NCBI RefSeq assembly: GCF_039535475.1
Contig: NZ_BAAAXG010000026.1
Coordinates: 2,537,501-2,601,500, forward strand
Length of the DNA: 64,000 nt
Direction of reading: 5' to 3'
Source: Streptomyces showdoensis
GTDB lineage: Bacteria; Actinomycetota; Actinomycetes; Streptomycetales; Streptomycetaceae
The stretch's first letter is position 1; each line of letters begins with the position of its first letter. Positions 1-9,881 of this stretch are shown here, one piece after another. The translations under genes and the position numbers were made by a program. The notes under the pieces are model-generated. The model was not told where the DNA came from, made no database searches, and was given only the letters and a program-made list of their open reading frames with translations.

Positions 1-993
<993 letters not shown>

Positions 994-1098
994 CAGTTGC
1001 TCGCGTCCACTGTGTTAGTTCTGAAGCAACGAACGGTTGCTGGTTTCTAGAGCTAGAACACAACTACAGAGTGTGCTTGTTCGCTCGAAACCGATAGG
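994..1098 (+). other. 23S-5S internal transcribed spacer
   Basis: About 105 bases separate the 23S end from the 5S start, as in other Streptomyces rRNA operons. The spacer is AT-richer than its surroundings and holds the complementary ends that normally form processing stems. There is no tRNA gene in it. Confidence 0.8.
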
Positions 1099-1217
1099 GT
1101 TTCGGTGGTCATAGCGTTAGGGAAACGCCCGGTTACATTCCGAACCCGGAAGCTAAGCCTTTCAGCGCCGATGGTACTGCAGGGGGGACCCTGTGGGAGA
1201 GTAGGACGCCGCCGAAC
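1099..1217 (+). rRNA. rrf: 5S ribosomal RNA
   Basis: A 119-base segment from GTTTCGGTGGTCATAGCG to GACGCCGCCGAAC has complementary ends that close helix I, and carries the conserved CCGAACCCGGAAGC loop and GGGAGAGTAGG segments of actinobacterial 5S rRNA. It follows the 23S gene at the normal spacing and is the last gene of the rRNA operon. Confidence 0.97.
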
Positions 1218-1229
1218 AATCATTGTGGG

Positions 1230-1260
1230 AAAGCCCCGCACCTTATGGTGCGGGGCTTTT
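1230..1260 (+). terminator. Rho-independent terminator of the rRNA operon
   Basis: A stem with arms AAGCCCCGCACC and GGTGCGGGGCTT and a TTAT loop is followed directly by a run of T. It is one of the few terminators in the window with a real T tract, as expected for a highly expressed rRNA operon. Confidence 0.95.
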
Positions 1261-1324
1261 CTGCGTTCAGGGGCCGTTCAGAGGCCGGTTGTGGGACTCC
1301 CAAGGGAGCCCCACAGGGGTGTTG

Positions 1325-2620
1325 TCAGAGGCGGCCGGCTGCCTTCAGGGCCAGGTACGCGTCCGCGAGGGCCGGTGCCAGGCGGTCAGGAGTCGCGTCC
1401 ACGACGGTCACGCCATGACGCTCCAGCTGTTCCGCGGTGCGGAGGCGCTGGGCCTGGGCCTGGGTGGCCGCAGCGGCCTCGTAGACGCCGTCGAGCGTGC
1501 CCCGGGCGCCGGCCATGCGAGCGATGTGCGGGTCGGCCACGGAGGCCACCAGCACCGTGTGGCGCTGGGTGAGCTGCGGCAGGACGGGCAGGAGGCCCTC
1601 CTCGATCGGAGCCGCGTCCAGGCCGGTGAGCAGGACGATCAGGGACCGGCGGGGAGCACGGGCCAGGGCGGTGGCCGCCAGGCCGCGGGCGTCGGTCTCG
1701 ACCAACTCGGGTTCCAGGGGAGCCAGGGCGTCGACCACGGCGGGCAGGACGTCGCTCGCGGACCGGCCCTGGACCTGGGCGCGCAGACGGCGGTCGTAGG
1801 CCAGCAGGTCCACCCGGTCGCCGGCGCGGGCGGCCAGGGCGGTCAGGAGGAGTGCCGCGTCCATCGAGGCGTCGAGGCGGGGGACGTCCCCGACGCGGCC
1901 GGCCGAGGTGCGGCCGGTGTCGAGGACGACGAGGATGCGGCGGTCCCGCTCGGGCCGCCAGGTGCGGACGGCGACGGTGGTCCGGCGGGCGGTGGCCCGC
2001 CAGTCGATGGAGCGAGTGTCGTCACCCGGGACGTACTCGCGGAGACTGTCGAACTCGGTTCCCTCACCACGGGTCAGAACGCTGGTGCGGCCGTCGAGTT
2101 CGCGCAGGCGGGCCAGGCGCGAGGGCAGGTGCTTGCGGCTGGCGAAGGGGGGCAGGACGCGGACCGTCCAGGGCACCTCGTGGCTGCCCTGGCGGGCGGC
2201 GAGGCCGAGCGGGCCGTACGAGCGGACGGTGACGCGCTCGGCACGGTGGTCGCCGCGGCGGCTGGGACGCAGGGCCGTGCCGAGGCGGCGGCGTTCGCCG
2301 GCCGGGACCGTCACGTCCTGGCGTGCGGGAGCCTGGGTGCTGCTCGGGGGCCAGGCGTCGCGGAGCCGGGCGCGCAGGCGGCGGCGGGACCGGTTGGTGA
2401 CCGTGAGCTGGACGTCCGCCCCGTCACCCAACCGAACGCTTGTATCACCGCTTCGGGTGAACTGGAGCGTTCTCACTGGCGCGGCCAAGGCGTAGTCGCA
2501 CAGAATTGCGAGGGAGAGGGGCGCGTTCACCGCGAGCATCCCCGTCCAACTGGGGGCGAGGATGCCCACGGGGAGCGATCCGAGGGCGGCGAGCAGCGCG
2601 GTTCGTCCGGTGAGGGCCAT
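1325..2620 (-). CDS. DUF58 domain protein (partner of MoxR ATPase)
   Basis: A 431-residue protein. Two hydrophobic segments lie near the N-terminus (about residues 5-50), then a soluble part. The DUF58 core is clear at about residues 195-235: FDSLREYVPGDDTRSIDWRA, followed by RDRRILVVLDTGRTSAG, which resembles the metal-site start of a von Willebrand A-like fold. DUF58 proteins are regularly encoded beside MoxR AAA+ ATPases and are thought to be their partners or substrates in envelope or complex assembly; no biochemical activity is established for this one. The start lies 12 bases after the stop of the upstream moxR gene, so the two are surely co-transcribed and last in a five-gene operon. 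Confidence in family is high, in function low. Confidence 0.9.
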   Translation of the reverse strand: MALTGRTALLAALGSLPVGILAPSWTGMLAVNAPLSLAILCDYALAAPVRTLQFTRSGDTSVRLGDGADVQLTVTNRSRRRLRARLRDAWPPSSTQAPARQDVTVPAGERRRLGTALRPSRRGDHRAERVTVRSYGPLGLAARQGSHEVPWTVRVLPPFASRKHLPSRLARLRELDGRTSVLTRGEGTEFDSLREYVPGDDTRSIDWRATARRTTVAVRTWRPERDRRILVVLDTGRTSAGRVGDVPRLDASMDAALLLTALAARAGDRVDLLAYDRRLRAQVQGRSASDVLPAVVDALAPLEPELVETDARGLAATALARAPRRSLIVLLTGLDAAPIEEGLLPVLPQLTQRHTVLVASVADPHIARMAGARGTLDGVYEAAAATQAQAQRLRTAEQLERHGVTVVDATPDRLAPALADAYLALKAAGRL

Positions 2621-2632
2621 GGGGCGCCGTTC

Positions 2633-3616
2633 TCAGCGGGGTACGGGGACGTGGGCGAGGATCGAGTTGATGACGGAGTCGGAGGTGACTCCCTCCATCT
2701 CGGCCTCGGGCCGCAGTTGGACGCGGTGACGGAGGGTCGGCAGGGCCAGGGCCTTCACATCGTCCGGGGTGACGTAGTCCCGGCCGGTGAGCCAGGCCCA
2801 GGCGCGGGCCGTGGAGAGCAGGGCGGTGGCTCCTCGGGGGGAGACGCCGAGGGTGAGCGAGGGGGAATCACGCGTGGCACGGCAGATATCGACGACATAG
2901 CCGGCGATCTCGGGGGAGACCGCCACCTTGGCCACGGCCTCGCGGGCGGCCTCGAGTTCGGCGGGGCCGGCGACCGGGCGGACTCCGGCGGCCTTCAGGT
3001 CGCGCGGGTCGAAGCCCTCGGCGTGACGGGTCAGGACGCTGATCTCGTCCTCGCGTGAGGGCAGAGGGACCGTCAGCTTCAGCAGGAAGCGGTCGAGTTG
3101 GGCCTCGGGCAGCGGATAGGTGCCCTCGTACTCGACGGGGTTCTGGGTCGCGGCGACCAGGAACGGCTCGGGCAGCGGGCGGGGTTCCCCGTCCACGGTG
3201 ACCTGGCGCTCCTCCATGGCCTCAAGGAGCGAGGACTGGGTCTTCGGGGGCGTGCGGTTGATCTCGTCGGCGAGCAGCAGGTTGGTGAAGACCGGGCCGG
3301 GCTGGAAGGAGAACTCCGAGGTCCTGCTGTCGTAGACGAGCGAGCCGGTGATGTCGGCCGGCATCAGGTCGGGGGTGAACTGGACGCGCTTCGTGTCGAG
3401 TTCGAGAGCGGAGGCGAGCGCCCGGACGAGGAGGGTCTTCGCGACGCCGGGGACGCCTTCGAGGAGGACGTGCCCCCGGCAGAGCAGGGCGACGACGAGA
3501 CCGGTGACGGCGGGGTCCTGGCCGACCACTGCCTTGCCGATCTCGGTGCGCAGGGCCTCCAGGGAGGCGCGTGCGGTGTCCGAGGTCGTGACGGTCTCGG
3601 GGGTCGGGGCGCTCAT
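2633..3616 (-). CDS. MoxR-family AAA+ ATPase
   Basis: A 327-residue protein starting MSAPTPETVTTSD. It shows Walker A GVPGVAKTLLVR (the MoxR form of GxxGxGKT), Walker B LLLADEINRTPPKTQSSLLE, the sensor-1 region ATQNPVEYEGTYPLPEAQLD and an arginine-finger region typical of MoxR/RavA ATPases. The start at 3616 is chosen because its ATG overlaps the stop of the upstream gene (ATGA); a longer reading frame upstream is arginine/proline-rich and is only the shadow of that gene. MoxR ATPases act as chaperone-like machines that mature or insert cofactors in partner complexes, here presumably with the DUF58 and DUF4129/DUF4350 membrane proteins of the same operon. Soluble, cytoplasmic. Confidence 0.95.
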   Translation of the reverse strand: MSAPTPETVTTSDTARASLEALRTEIGKAVVGQDPAVTGLVVALLCRGHVLLEGVPGVAKTLLVRALASALELDTKRVQFTPDLMPADITGSLVYDSRTSEFSFQPGPVFTNLLLADEINRTPPKTQSSLLEAMEERQVTVDGEPRPLPEPFLVAATQNPVEYEGTYPLPEAQLDRFLLKLTVPLPSREDEISVLTRHAEGFDPRDLKAAGVRPVAGPAELEAAREAVAKVAVSPEIAGYVVDICRATRDSPSLTLGVSPRGATALLSTARAWAWLTGRDYVTPDDVKALALPTLRHRVQLRPEAEMEGVTSDSVINSILAHVPVPR

Positions 3617-4806
3617 GAGGTGCGTACCTCTCTTTCGAGGGCGTCGAGTTGGTCCGCCAGGCGGATGAGGGCGGCGTCGTCGGCGGGAGCCGCGCCGAAG
3701 AGGAGGTCCCGGTGGTCCACGGCGGTGGCCGGGATCCGGGCGGAGAGTGCGGGGAGGAGGAGTTCGGCCGCGTGGGCGTCCTGGGCGGGGACGCCGAGGA
3801 GGGGGGCGAGCCGGGTGCGGGTCGCGGTGCGCAGCACGGTGGCGGCGCGGTCGCGGGCGTTGGCCTTGCGATAGAGCCGGGCGCGGCCCTCGGTGGCCTC
3901 GGAGGCGCGGATGGCGACCGGGAGGCGTTCGGCGACGAGGGGGCCGAGGCGTCGGGCGCGCCAGACGGCGGCGAGCAGGGCCGCGACGGTGAGCTGGAGG
4001 GTGCCCCACAGCCAGCCGGAGGGGATCAGGTCGAGGAAAGCGGTGCCGGTGTCCTCGGATTCGGGGTCGGCCGGGGTGTCGGCGAGCGAGGGGAGGTACC
4101 AGACGAGATGGGTGCGGGAGCCGAGGAGCTGCAGCGCGAGGGAGGCGTTGCCCTGGTGCGCGAGGCGCTTGTTGTAGAGGGGTTCGGGGGAGCCGAGCAG
4201 GACGGTGTCGGCGGTGCCCTGGCCGGGGAGCCGGACCAGGGTCGGCAGTCCGTCGGCGTAGTAGCAGCTGTCGGCGGTGGTGTGGTCGGTGACGTAGCGC
4301 TCGCCGCCGAGGTCGACGCTGCCGGCGCGGGTGGCGGCCGGCAGGGTGCAGGCGGGGTCCAGGGCCGACACGGAGGTGTCGCCGCCGGTGGTGAGGCCGG
4401 GGACCAGGGTGCCGAGGGAGGGGGCGCCGGCGCCGAGCAGGACGGTGCGGCCGGCCGAGCCCTTCATCGCCTCGTACAGCGTGGCCTGCTGGTCGCCGGT
4501 GAGCAGGTCCGGGCTGGTGACGAGGAGCGTGGTGTCCGCGCCGGTGGCGGCGGTGGCCCCGGCGAGGGTGGTGGTGACGTCGACGGAGACGCCCTGGGCC
4601 TTGAGGAGTTCGGCGAGGGCGCGGCTGCCGTAGGGGTCGGCCGAGCGCGGGTCGAGGCGGCCGTGGTGGTCGGAGGAGCGCATCGTGGCGAGGACGATGC
4701 CGCCGATCAGGATCAGGGCGAGGAGCAGCAGGGCGCCGCGCGCGCGGGTCCAGATCTGGCGGGGGGAGAGCGAGGTCGAGGTGGCGCTGGTGGCCGGCCG
4801 GCTCAT
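3613..4806 (-). CDS. DUF4350 domain membrane protein
   Basis: A 397-residue protein starting MSRPATSATSTSLSP. A membrane segment at about residues 24-42 is followed by a large extracytoplasmic part resembling the DUF4350 family (LDPRSADPYGSRALAELLKA, a glutamine-amidotransferase-like fold without obvious catalytic residues), a second membrane segment at about 265-285 (WGTLQLTVAALLAAVW), and a cytoplasmic tail. Both ends overlap its neighbours by four bases (ATGA/GTGA arrangements), so translation is coupled with the genes on either side. Function is unknown; the fixed association with MoxR and DUF58 suggests one membrane-bound complex. The start was set by the overlap with the preceding gene. 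Confidence 0.88.
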   Translation of the reverse strand: MSRPATSATSTSLSPRQIWTRARGALLLLALILIGGIVLATMRSSDHHGRLDPRSADPYGSRALAELLKAQGVSVDVTTTLAGATAATGADTTLLVTSPDLLTGDQQATLYEAMKGSAGRTVLLGAGAPSLGTLVPGLTTGGDTSVSALDPACTLPAATRAGSVDLGGERYVTDHTTADSCYYADGLPTLVRLPGQGTADTVLLGSPEPLYNKRLAHQGNASLALQLLGSRTHLVWYLPSLADTPADPESEDTGTAFLDLIPSGWLWGTLQLTVAALLAAVWRARRLGPLVAERLPVAIRASEATEGRARLYRKANARDRAATVLRTATRTRLAPLLGVPAQDAHAAELLLPALSARIPATAVDHRDLLFGAAPADDAALIRLADQLDALEREVRTS

Positions 4807-5486
4807 CGGGGGGCCTCCGTGAAGGCGGTGGCGGCGATGGCCGGTTCGAGGCTCGGCTTGGTCCGCTCCACGGCGGTGTCGAGCTGCTCGACGCGGCGGT
4901 ACGCGGGCTCGTCGGCGGTACGGCCGCCGTATGTGACGTCGTCGAAGGCGCGGGCGGCGGAGCGCAGTCCGTCGGCGTGGGCGGGCAGCGACCGGCCGGC
5001 CTCCGCGGCGGCCTCGTCGGCGGTGCGGCCCGGGCGCGGGTCGAGCAGGGCGCGCTCTTCGAGGGAGCGCACGATGGCCCGCATCCGTTCCTGGACGGCC
5101 TGGTTCCACTGGCCGGCGGAGGCGTGCCGGGCGGCGGCCGCGCGGTGTTCGGCGGCGGTGCGGGGGCCGTCGTCGAAGAGTGAGTCGCCGCCGCCGGTGG
5201 AGGGCGAGCGGCGGGGGGTGCCGAGGCGCCACCACAGGGCGCCGATCACGGCGAGCACGACCAGGGCGACGGCCACGAGGCCGACCACGCCTCCGGGGGT
5301 GACCCCGGAGGCCGAGTCGAAGAGGCGTCCGATCCAGTCCCAGAAGCGGTCGAGGCCGCGCTGGAGCAGGCTGGGATCGTTCTCGTGGTACATCGGCTTG
5401 GACAGTTCCCGCTCCGCCGCCTCCTGGGCGGGGACGCGGGGGATGTCCAGTGGTACGTCGTCGGTCGTGCCCCCCGTGACCGTCAC
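4803..5486 (-). CDS. DUF4129 domain membrane protein
   Basis: A 227-residue protein with a GTG start. The N-terminal part, about 60 residues, is rich in charged and aromatic residues (RGLDRFWDWIGRLFDSASG), followed by a single membrane span at about residues 65-85 (VVGLVAVALVVLAVIGALWW) and a C-terminal DUF4129 domain whose hallmark helices are visible (QERMRAIVRSLEERALLDPRPGRTADEAAAEAG and AFDDVTYGGRTADEPAYRRV). DUF4129 domains also occur fused to transglutaminase-like proteins. It is the second gene of the MoxR operon, begins five bases after the first gene ends, and overlaps the next gene by four bases. Function unknown beyond this association. Confidence 0.85.
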   Translation of the reverse strand: MTVTGGTTDDVPLDIPRVPAQEAAERELSKPMYHENDPSLLQRGLDRFWDWIGRLFDSASGVTPGGVVGLVAVALVVLAVIGALWWRLGTPRRSPSTGGGDSLFDDGPRTAAEHRAAAARHASAGQWNQAVQERMRAIVRSLEERALLDPRPGRTADEAAAEAGRSLPAHADGLRSAARAFDDVTYGGRTADEPAYRRVEQLDTAVERTKPSLEPAIAATAFTEAPR

Positions 5487-5490
5487 GCCA

Positions 5491-6696
5491 TCAGCCCCCG
5501 TAGCCGGGCAGTCCGGCGGCCCGGGCGAGTTCGAGGTCCAGGGCCTCCCGGCGGATGCGCTGGTCGACGTAGAGGAGCGCGGTGACGCCGGCGGAGATCG
5601 GGTAGGTGACCGCGTTGATGATCACTCCGCCGATGCCGGTGACGATCAGGAACGTCCAGCTGTTCTCGGGAGTGGTGCCCGAGAGGAATCCGCTGAAGCC
5701 GCCCTCGCTGGCGCCTATGGCGATCGCCGTGAAGGGGATCGCGACGATCATCGCGACGAGGAAGATCAGCAGCTGGGTGAGGAGGGTGATGCCGAAGATG
5801 CGCCACCAGGAGCCCTGGACCAGCTTGGCCGAGCGCTTGAGGGAGGTGAGGACGCCCTGGCGCTCCAGCATCAGCGCCGGGGAGGCGAGGCTGAAGCGGA
5901 CGGTCAGCCAGACGATGGCGGCGAAGGCGGCGATGCCGCCCAGGGCGGCGAGGACCGCGCCGCCGGTGCCGCCGAGGAGCAGGCCCGGCAGCAGACCGAC
6001 GAACATGATGCCGCAGCTCATCAGCGCCAGCAGCAGGGTCAGCCCGAGCAGGGGGAGCAGTCGCGGGCGGGCCTCCTGCCAGGCGGCGGCGAGGGTGACG
6101 GGCCGGCCCAGGACGGCGCGGCTGATCACCACGGTGAGCAGGGCGGCGCAGAACAGCGTCGCGACCAGCATGATCAGGAAGGCCGGGCCCATGCCGATCA
6201 CGCTGTTCTGGAGCGTGTCGGCGGACTGCTGGAGCTGCTCCGACGGGCTCGCGTCCGGGTCCACCTGCGGCGCGGCCGGCACCAGATAGCGCTGCGCGAG
6301 GATCTCGGCGACCTGGCCGATGACGGCGACCGTGACCGAGATGGTCAGCACCGTCTGCCAGTAGCGGCGCATCGTCGTGACCGCGCCGTCGAGGATCTCG
6401 CCCATGGTGAGCGGGCGCAGCGGGATCACTCCCGGCTTCGCGGCCGGCGGGCGGCCCCACTGGTTGTGCTGCGGCGGGCCGCCCCAGCCGGGGCCGGACT
6501 GCGCTCGGGCCGGGGCCTGGGTGCCGGGGGCCGGGGCGGTCGGCGGCTGCCACTGGCCGGCGGGCGGCTGGTCCTTGGACCACTGGGGGGCGGAGCCGTT
6601 CGCGTCGCCGGGCGAGGAGGGCCGGGGAATGCCGGAACCGTCCTGGCCGTCGGAGGAAGCAGATCCGGGCGAGGTCCAGCCCGGAGTGTCGTTCAC
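5491..6696 (-). CDS. Multi-pass membrane protein, glycerophosphodiester phosphodiesterase membrane-domain type
   Basis: A 401-residue protein with a GTG start at 6696, preceded by GAGGTGG. The first 130 residues are proline/glutamine-rich and disordered-looking (DQPPAGQWQPPTAPAP), then IPLRPLTMGEILDGAVTTMRRYW opens a domain with about six membrane segments. This start motif and the C-terminal YVDQRIRREALDLELARA are typical of the membrane domain found in some glycerophosphodiester phosphodiesterases (a DUF7847/GPDPase_memb-like family); no phosphodiesterase catalytic domain is present. It is the first gene of the MoxR operon, so its product may be part of the same membrane system. An alternative far-upstream start would add low-complexity sequence without any ribosome binding site. 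Confidence 0.85.
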   Translation of the reverse strand: MNDTPGWTSPGSASSDGQDGSGIPRPSSPGDANGSAPQWSKDQPPAGQWQPPTAPAPGTQAPARAQSGPGWGGPPQHNQWGRPPAAKPGVIPLRPLTMGEILDGAVTTMRRYWQTVLTISVTVAVIGQVAEILAQRYLVPAAPQVDPDASPSEQLQQSADTLQNSVIGMGPAFLIMLVATLFCAALLTVVISRAVLGRPVTLAAAWQEARPRLLPLLGLTLLLALMSCGIMFVGLLPGLLLGGTGGAVLAALGGIAAFAAIVWLTVRFSLASPALMLERQGVLTSLKRSAKLVQGSWWRIFGITLLTQLLIFLVAMIVAIPFTAIAIGASEGGFSGFLSGTTPENSWTFLIVTGIGGVIINAVTYPISAGVTALLYVDQRIRREALDLELARAAGLPGYGG

Positions 6697-7210
6697 GGTC
6701 GTCCACCTCGAGGAATGGTCGCGGGGCCGGATCGGCGAACCGGCTCGGTCACTGCGGCCGTCCGCCGGGTGCGGCGACGGGCCGGGAGCCATCGTGCCAC
6801 GCGGGGCCCTCCCGCGGGCGGGCCCAGTCCCACCTGGTGCCTTGTCCCGCCGGGGTTCCGGGGGAGGAGGGGGAGAGATCGGGGAGGGCCGGAGAAGGGC
6901 CGGGGGCCGGACGCCCGGGATCGTGATCACCCGGCCCGTGCCGCAAGGGGGCGCGGATCTTCCGGCGGAGGCGGCCGATGGCGGGGTGAGGCCACCGGTC
7001 GAAAGGAGCCCGGCCCTCCCCATGGGCCGCGGGAGGGGGCGCAGGGTACGGTTCGGGGCGACCACGGGGGTCACGGGCGTGACATCCATGTCGGGCATCG
7101 ACACCCACAGGCACCGGCGGTAACGGCGGGTTATCACGGACGTCACCGCAGGTCAGTGAGGTATCTCACCAGCCGCCTAGAGACTGATACGGAAATGGGA
7201 TGATGTCGAT
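6697..7210. other. 514-base divergent intergenic region between the MoxR operon and mtrA
   Basis: No convincing gene lies here; open frames on both strands are GC-bias artefacts without ribosome binding sites. The half next to mtrA holds the direct pair GTAAC (7120-7124) and GTTAT (7130-7134), ten bases apart, and the inverted repeat GTGAG-GTAT-CTCAC (7156-7169). It must contain promoters for both directions; possible -10 boxes are TACCCT on the minus strand near 7047 and GATGAT at 7199-7204 ahead of mtrA, neither with a good -35 box. Confidence 0.6.
7156..7169. promoter_or_regulatory. Inverted repeat upstream of mtrA, possible operator
   Basis: GTGAG and CTCAC are perfect inverted arms around GTAT, 42 bases before the mtrA start. 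MtrA is known to regulate itself in actinobacteria, but its published sites are direct repeats, so the GTAAC/GTTAT pair at 7120-7134 is the better MtrA candidate and this repeat may belong to another regulator. Confidence 0.35.
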
Positions 7211-7888
7211 ATGAAGGGACGCGTTCTGGTCGTCGACGACGACACCGCACTGGCCGAGATGCTCGGGATCGTGCTGCGGGGTGAGGGTTTCGAGCCGTCG
7301 TTCGTTGCGGACGGCGACAAGGCACTCGCCGCTTTCCGGGAGGCCAAGCCTGACCTGGTGCTGCTCGATCTGATGCTGCCCGGTCGTGACGGCATCGAGG
7401 TCTGCCGGCTGATCCGGGCCGAGTCCGGGGTGCCCATCGTCATGCTCACGGCCAAGAGCGACACGGTGGACGTCGTCGTGGGCCTGGAGTCCGGGGCCGA
7501 CGACTACATCGTCAAGCCGTTCAAGCCGAAGGAGCTCGTCGCCCGGATCAGGGCGCGGCTGCGGCGCTCGGAGGAGCCCGCGCCGGAGCAGCTGGCCATC
7601 GGTGACCTGGTCATCGACGTGGCCGGTCACTCGGTGAAGCGGGACGGGCAGTCGATCGCGCTGACGCCGCTGGAGTTCGACCTGCTGGTCGCGCTGGCGC
7701 GCAAGCCGTGGCAGGTGTTCACCCGTGAGGTCCTGCTGGAGCAGGTCTGGGGCTACCGGCACGCCGCCGACACCCGGCTGGTCAACGTCCACGTGCAGCG
7801 GCTGCGCTCGAAGGTCGAGAAGGACCCCGAGCGCCCGGAGATCGTGGTGACCGTCCGCGGCGTCGGGTACAAGGCAGGGCCGAGCTGA
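7211..7888 (+). CDS. mtrA: Two-component response regulator MtrA
   Basis: A 225-residue OmpR/PhoB-type regulator. The receiver domain (about 1-118) has the acidic pair D9-D10, phospho-acceptor D53 in VLLDLMLPGRDG, a switch threonine in MLTAKSD and K102 in VKPFKPKEL. The C-terminal winged helix (about 130-222) includes LTPLEFDLLVALARKP and the recognition-helix region DTRLVNVHVQRLRSKVE. In Streptomyces MtrA represses antibiotic production and controls development, osmotic and phosphate/nitrogen responses. The gene stops one base before mtrB, and lpqB follows, giving the conserved mtrA-mtrB-lpqB operon. The ATG lies seven bases after GATGAT, so a leaderless transcript is possible; GGGATG could alternatively serve as a weak ribosome binding site. 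Confidence 0.97.
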   Translation: MKGRVLVVDDDTALAEMLGIVLRGEGFEPSFVADGDKALAAFREAKPDLVLLDLMLPGRDGIEVCRLIRAESGVPIVMLTAKSDTVDVVVGLESGADDYIVKPFKPKELVARIRARLRRSEEPAPEQLAIGDLVIDVAGHSVKRDGQSIALTPLEFDLLVALARKPWQVFTREVLLEQVWGYRHAADTRLVNVHVQRLRSKVEKDPERPEIVVTVRGVGYKAGPS

Positions 7889-7889
7889 C

Positions 7890-9881
7890 ATGAGCGCAGG
7901 CAGTACTGCTCCGAAGCCCGGTGATCCGGGAGTCCGTACGGGGCGGGCTGCCGGACCGGGGCGGGGGGGCTCGCGTTTCGGCCGCCTGCTCCAGGACGGT
8001 GCGCCGGGCGGACCCGTGTTCCGGCTCGTCGCGCGTTGGGTGCGCCGGCCGCTGCTGCCCGCCGTACGGCTGTGGCGGCGCAATCTGCAGGTGCGCGTGG
8101 TCGCGGGCACCCTGCTCATGTCGCTCGGTGTCGTGCTGCTGCTCGGGCTCGTGGTGATCGGGCAGGTCCGCAACGGCCTGCTCGACGCCAAGGAGAAGGC
8201 CGCGCAGAGCCAGGCGGCCGGTGGTTTCTCGGCCGCCCAGGACAAGGCGGCGACCACGCCGCCCGCGCCCGGCGGGCAGGACGGCGGCCGGGCCGGAGCC
8301 TCCGTGAACTGGCGCTCGACGCTGGTCGAGCAGCTGGCCAGTGGCGGCCAGAGCGCGTTCAACGTCGTCGCGCTGTCGCTGGAGACCGGCAACACCGCCA
8401 GCCGGGGCGCCCGCGCCTCCGGTGAGGTCGACCCGACCACCAGCATCCCCGCCGAGCTGCGGCACAACGTCGCGCAGGGCACCAGCACCTTCCAGCAGCC
8501 CGCGCGGATCCACTACACCAGCGGCAAGGCGTCCGAGCCCGGCCTGGTGATCGGCAAGCGGCTCAACGACGCCGACGGCACCCCGTACGAGCTGTACTAC
8601 CTCTTCCCGCTGACGCAGGAGGAGGACTCCCTCGCGCTGGTGAAGACGACGCTCGCGACCGCCGGGCTGTTCGTCGTGGTGCTGCTCGGCGCCATCGCCT
8701 GGCTGGTGGTCCGCCAGGTCGTCACCCCCGTGCGGATGGCCGCCGCGGTCGCCGAGCGGCTGTCGGCCAACGGGCTCCAGGAGCGGATGAAGGTCACCGG
8801 CGAGGACGACATCGCGCGCCTCGGCGAGGCCTTCAACAAGATGGCGCAGACCATCCAGCTGAAGATCCAGCAGCTGGAGGACCTGTCGCGGATGCAGCGG
8901 CGGTTCGTCTCCGACGTGTCGCACGAGCTGCGTACGCCGCTGACCACCGTCCGCATGGCCGCGGACGTCATCCACGAGGCCCGGGTCGACTTCGACCCCG
9001 TCACCGCGCGCTCCGCCGAGCTCCTCGGGGACCAGCTGGACCGCTTCGAGTCGCTGCTGTCGGACCTGCTGGAGATCAGCCGCTTCGACGCGGGCGCCGC
9101 GGCCCTGGAGGCCGAGCCGATAGACCTGCGCCAGGTCGTGCGGCGGGTCATCGGCGGCGCCGAGCCGCTGGCCGAGCGCAAGGGCAGCCGGATCCTCGTC
9201 GTGGGCGACGAGCAGCCCGTGGTGGCCGAGGCGGACGCCCGCCGGGTCGAGCGGGTGCTGCGCAACCTGGTGGTGAACGCCGTCGAGCACGGCGAGGGCC
9301 GGGACGTGACGGTGAAGCTGGCCGCGGCCGGCGGGGCCGTCGCCGTCGCCGTGCGCGACCACGGCATCGGGCTCAAGCCCGGCGAGGCGACCCGGGTCTT
9401 CAACCGCTTCTGGCGGGCCGACCCGTCCCGCGCGCGCACCACCGGCGGAACGGGCCTCGGCCTGTCCATCGCCGTCGAGGACGCGCGGCTGCACGGCGGC
9501 TGGCTCCAGGCCTGGGGCGAGCCCGGGGGCGGCTCGCAGTTCCGGCTGACGCTGCCGCGCACCGCGGACGAGCCGCTGCGCGGTTCGCCGATCCCGCTGG
9601 AGCCGGAGGACTCGCGGCGCAACCGCGAGCAGGCCGCGGCCGCGGCCGGGGCGCGCCTTGCGGCGGTGCCGGCGCAGCCCGCCGGGGAGCACCCGGCGCT
9701 GCCCGTGCCGCCGCGGATGCCGACCGTGCCGCGGGCGACGGTGGACCCGACGGCGCTGCCGGGCAGCGGCGCGCGGGTGGTCGCTCGGCCGGCGACGGGC
9801 GGGGACGACAACGGGGGTGCCGGGGGCGAGGCGATGGCGTCGACGCGCGCCGAGCAGGAGGGCGGGACAGGTGGGCGCTGA
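7890..9881 (+). CDS. mtrB: Sensor histidine kinase MtrB
   Basis: A 663-residue membrane kinase. A cytoplasmic N-terminal stretch is followed by membrane segment 1 at about residues 72-95 (VVAGTLLMSLGVVLLLGLVV), an extracytoplasmic sensor loop to about 245, membrane segment 2 at about 250-275, a HAMP domain, the HisKA box FVSDVSHELRTPLTTVRMA with the phosphorylated histidine at about 353, and a HATPase domain with N (VVNAVEHG) and G boxes (GGTGLGLSIAVEDARLHGG). The C-terminal 110 residues are proline/alanine-rich. It is the cognate kinase of MtrA and starts one base after the mtrA stop; its 3' end overlaps the lpqB start by 11 bases, so the three are translationally coupled. Confidence 0.97.
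   Translation: MSAGSTAPKPGDPGVRTGRAAGPGRGGSRFGRLLQDGAPGGPVFRLVARWVRRPLLPAVRLWRRNLQVRVVAGTLLMSLGVVLLLGLVVIGQVRNGLLDAKEKAAQSQAAGGFSAAQDKAATTPPAPGGQDGGRAGASVNWRSTLVEQLASGGQSAFNVVALSLETGNTASRGARASGEVDPTTSIPAELRHNVAQGTSTFQQPARIHYTSGKASEPGLVIGKRLNDADGTPYELYYLFPLTQEEDSLALVKTTLATAGLFVVVLLGAIAWLVVRQVVTPVRMAAAVAERLSANGLQERMKVTGEDDIARLGEAFNKMAQTIQLKIQQLEDLSRMQRRFVSDVSHELRTPLTTVRMAADVIHEARVDFDPVTARSAELLGDQLDRFESLLSDLLEISRFDAGAAALEAEPIDLRQVVRRVIGGAEPLAERKGSRILVVGDEQPVVAEADARRVERVLRNLVVNAVEHGEGRDVTVKLAAAGGAVAVAVRDHGIGLKPGEATRVFNRFWRADPSRARTTGGTGLGLSIAVEDARLHGGWLQAWGEPGGGSQFRLTLPRTADEPLRGSPIPLEPEDSRRNREQAAAAAGARLAAVPAQPAGEHPALPVPPRMPTVPRATVDPTALPGSGARVVARPATGGDDNGGAGGEAMASTRAEQEGGTGGR

Noticed and set aside
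994..1098. tRNA gene in the 23S-5S spacer or elsewhere in the window
   Set aside because: The only tRNA-like T-arm signature noticed is the one of tmRNA.
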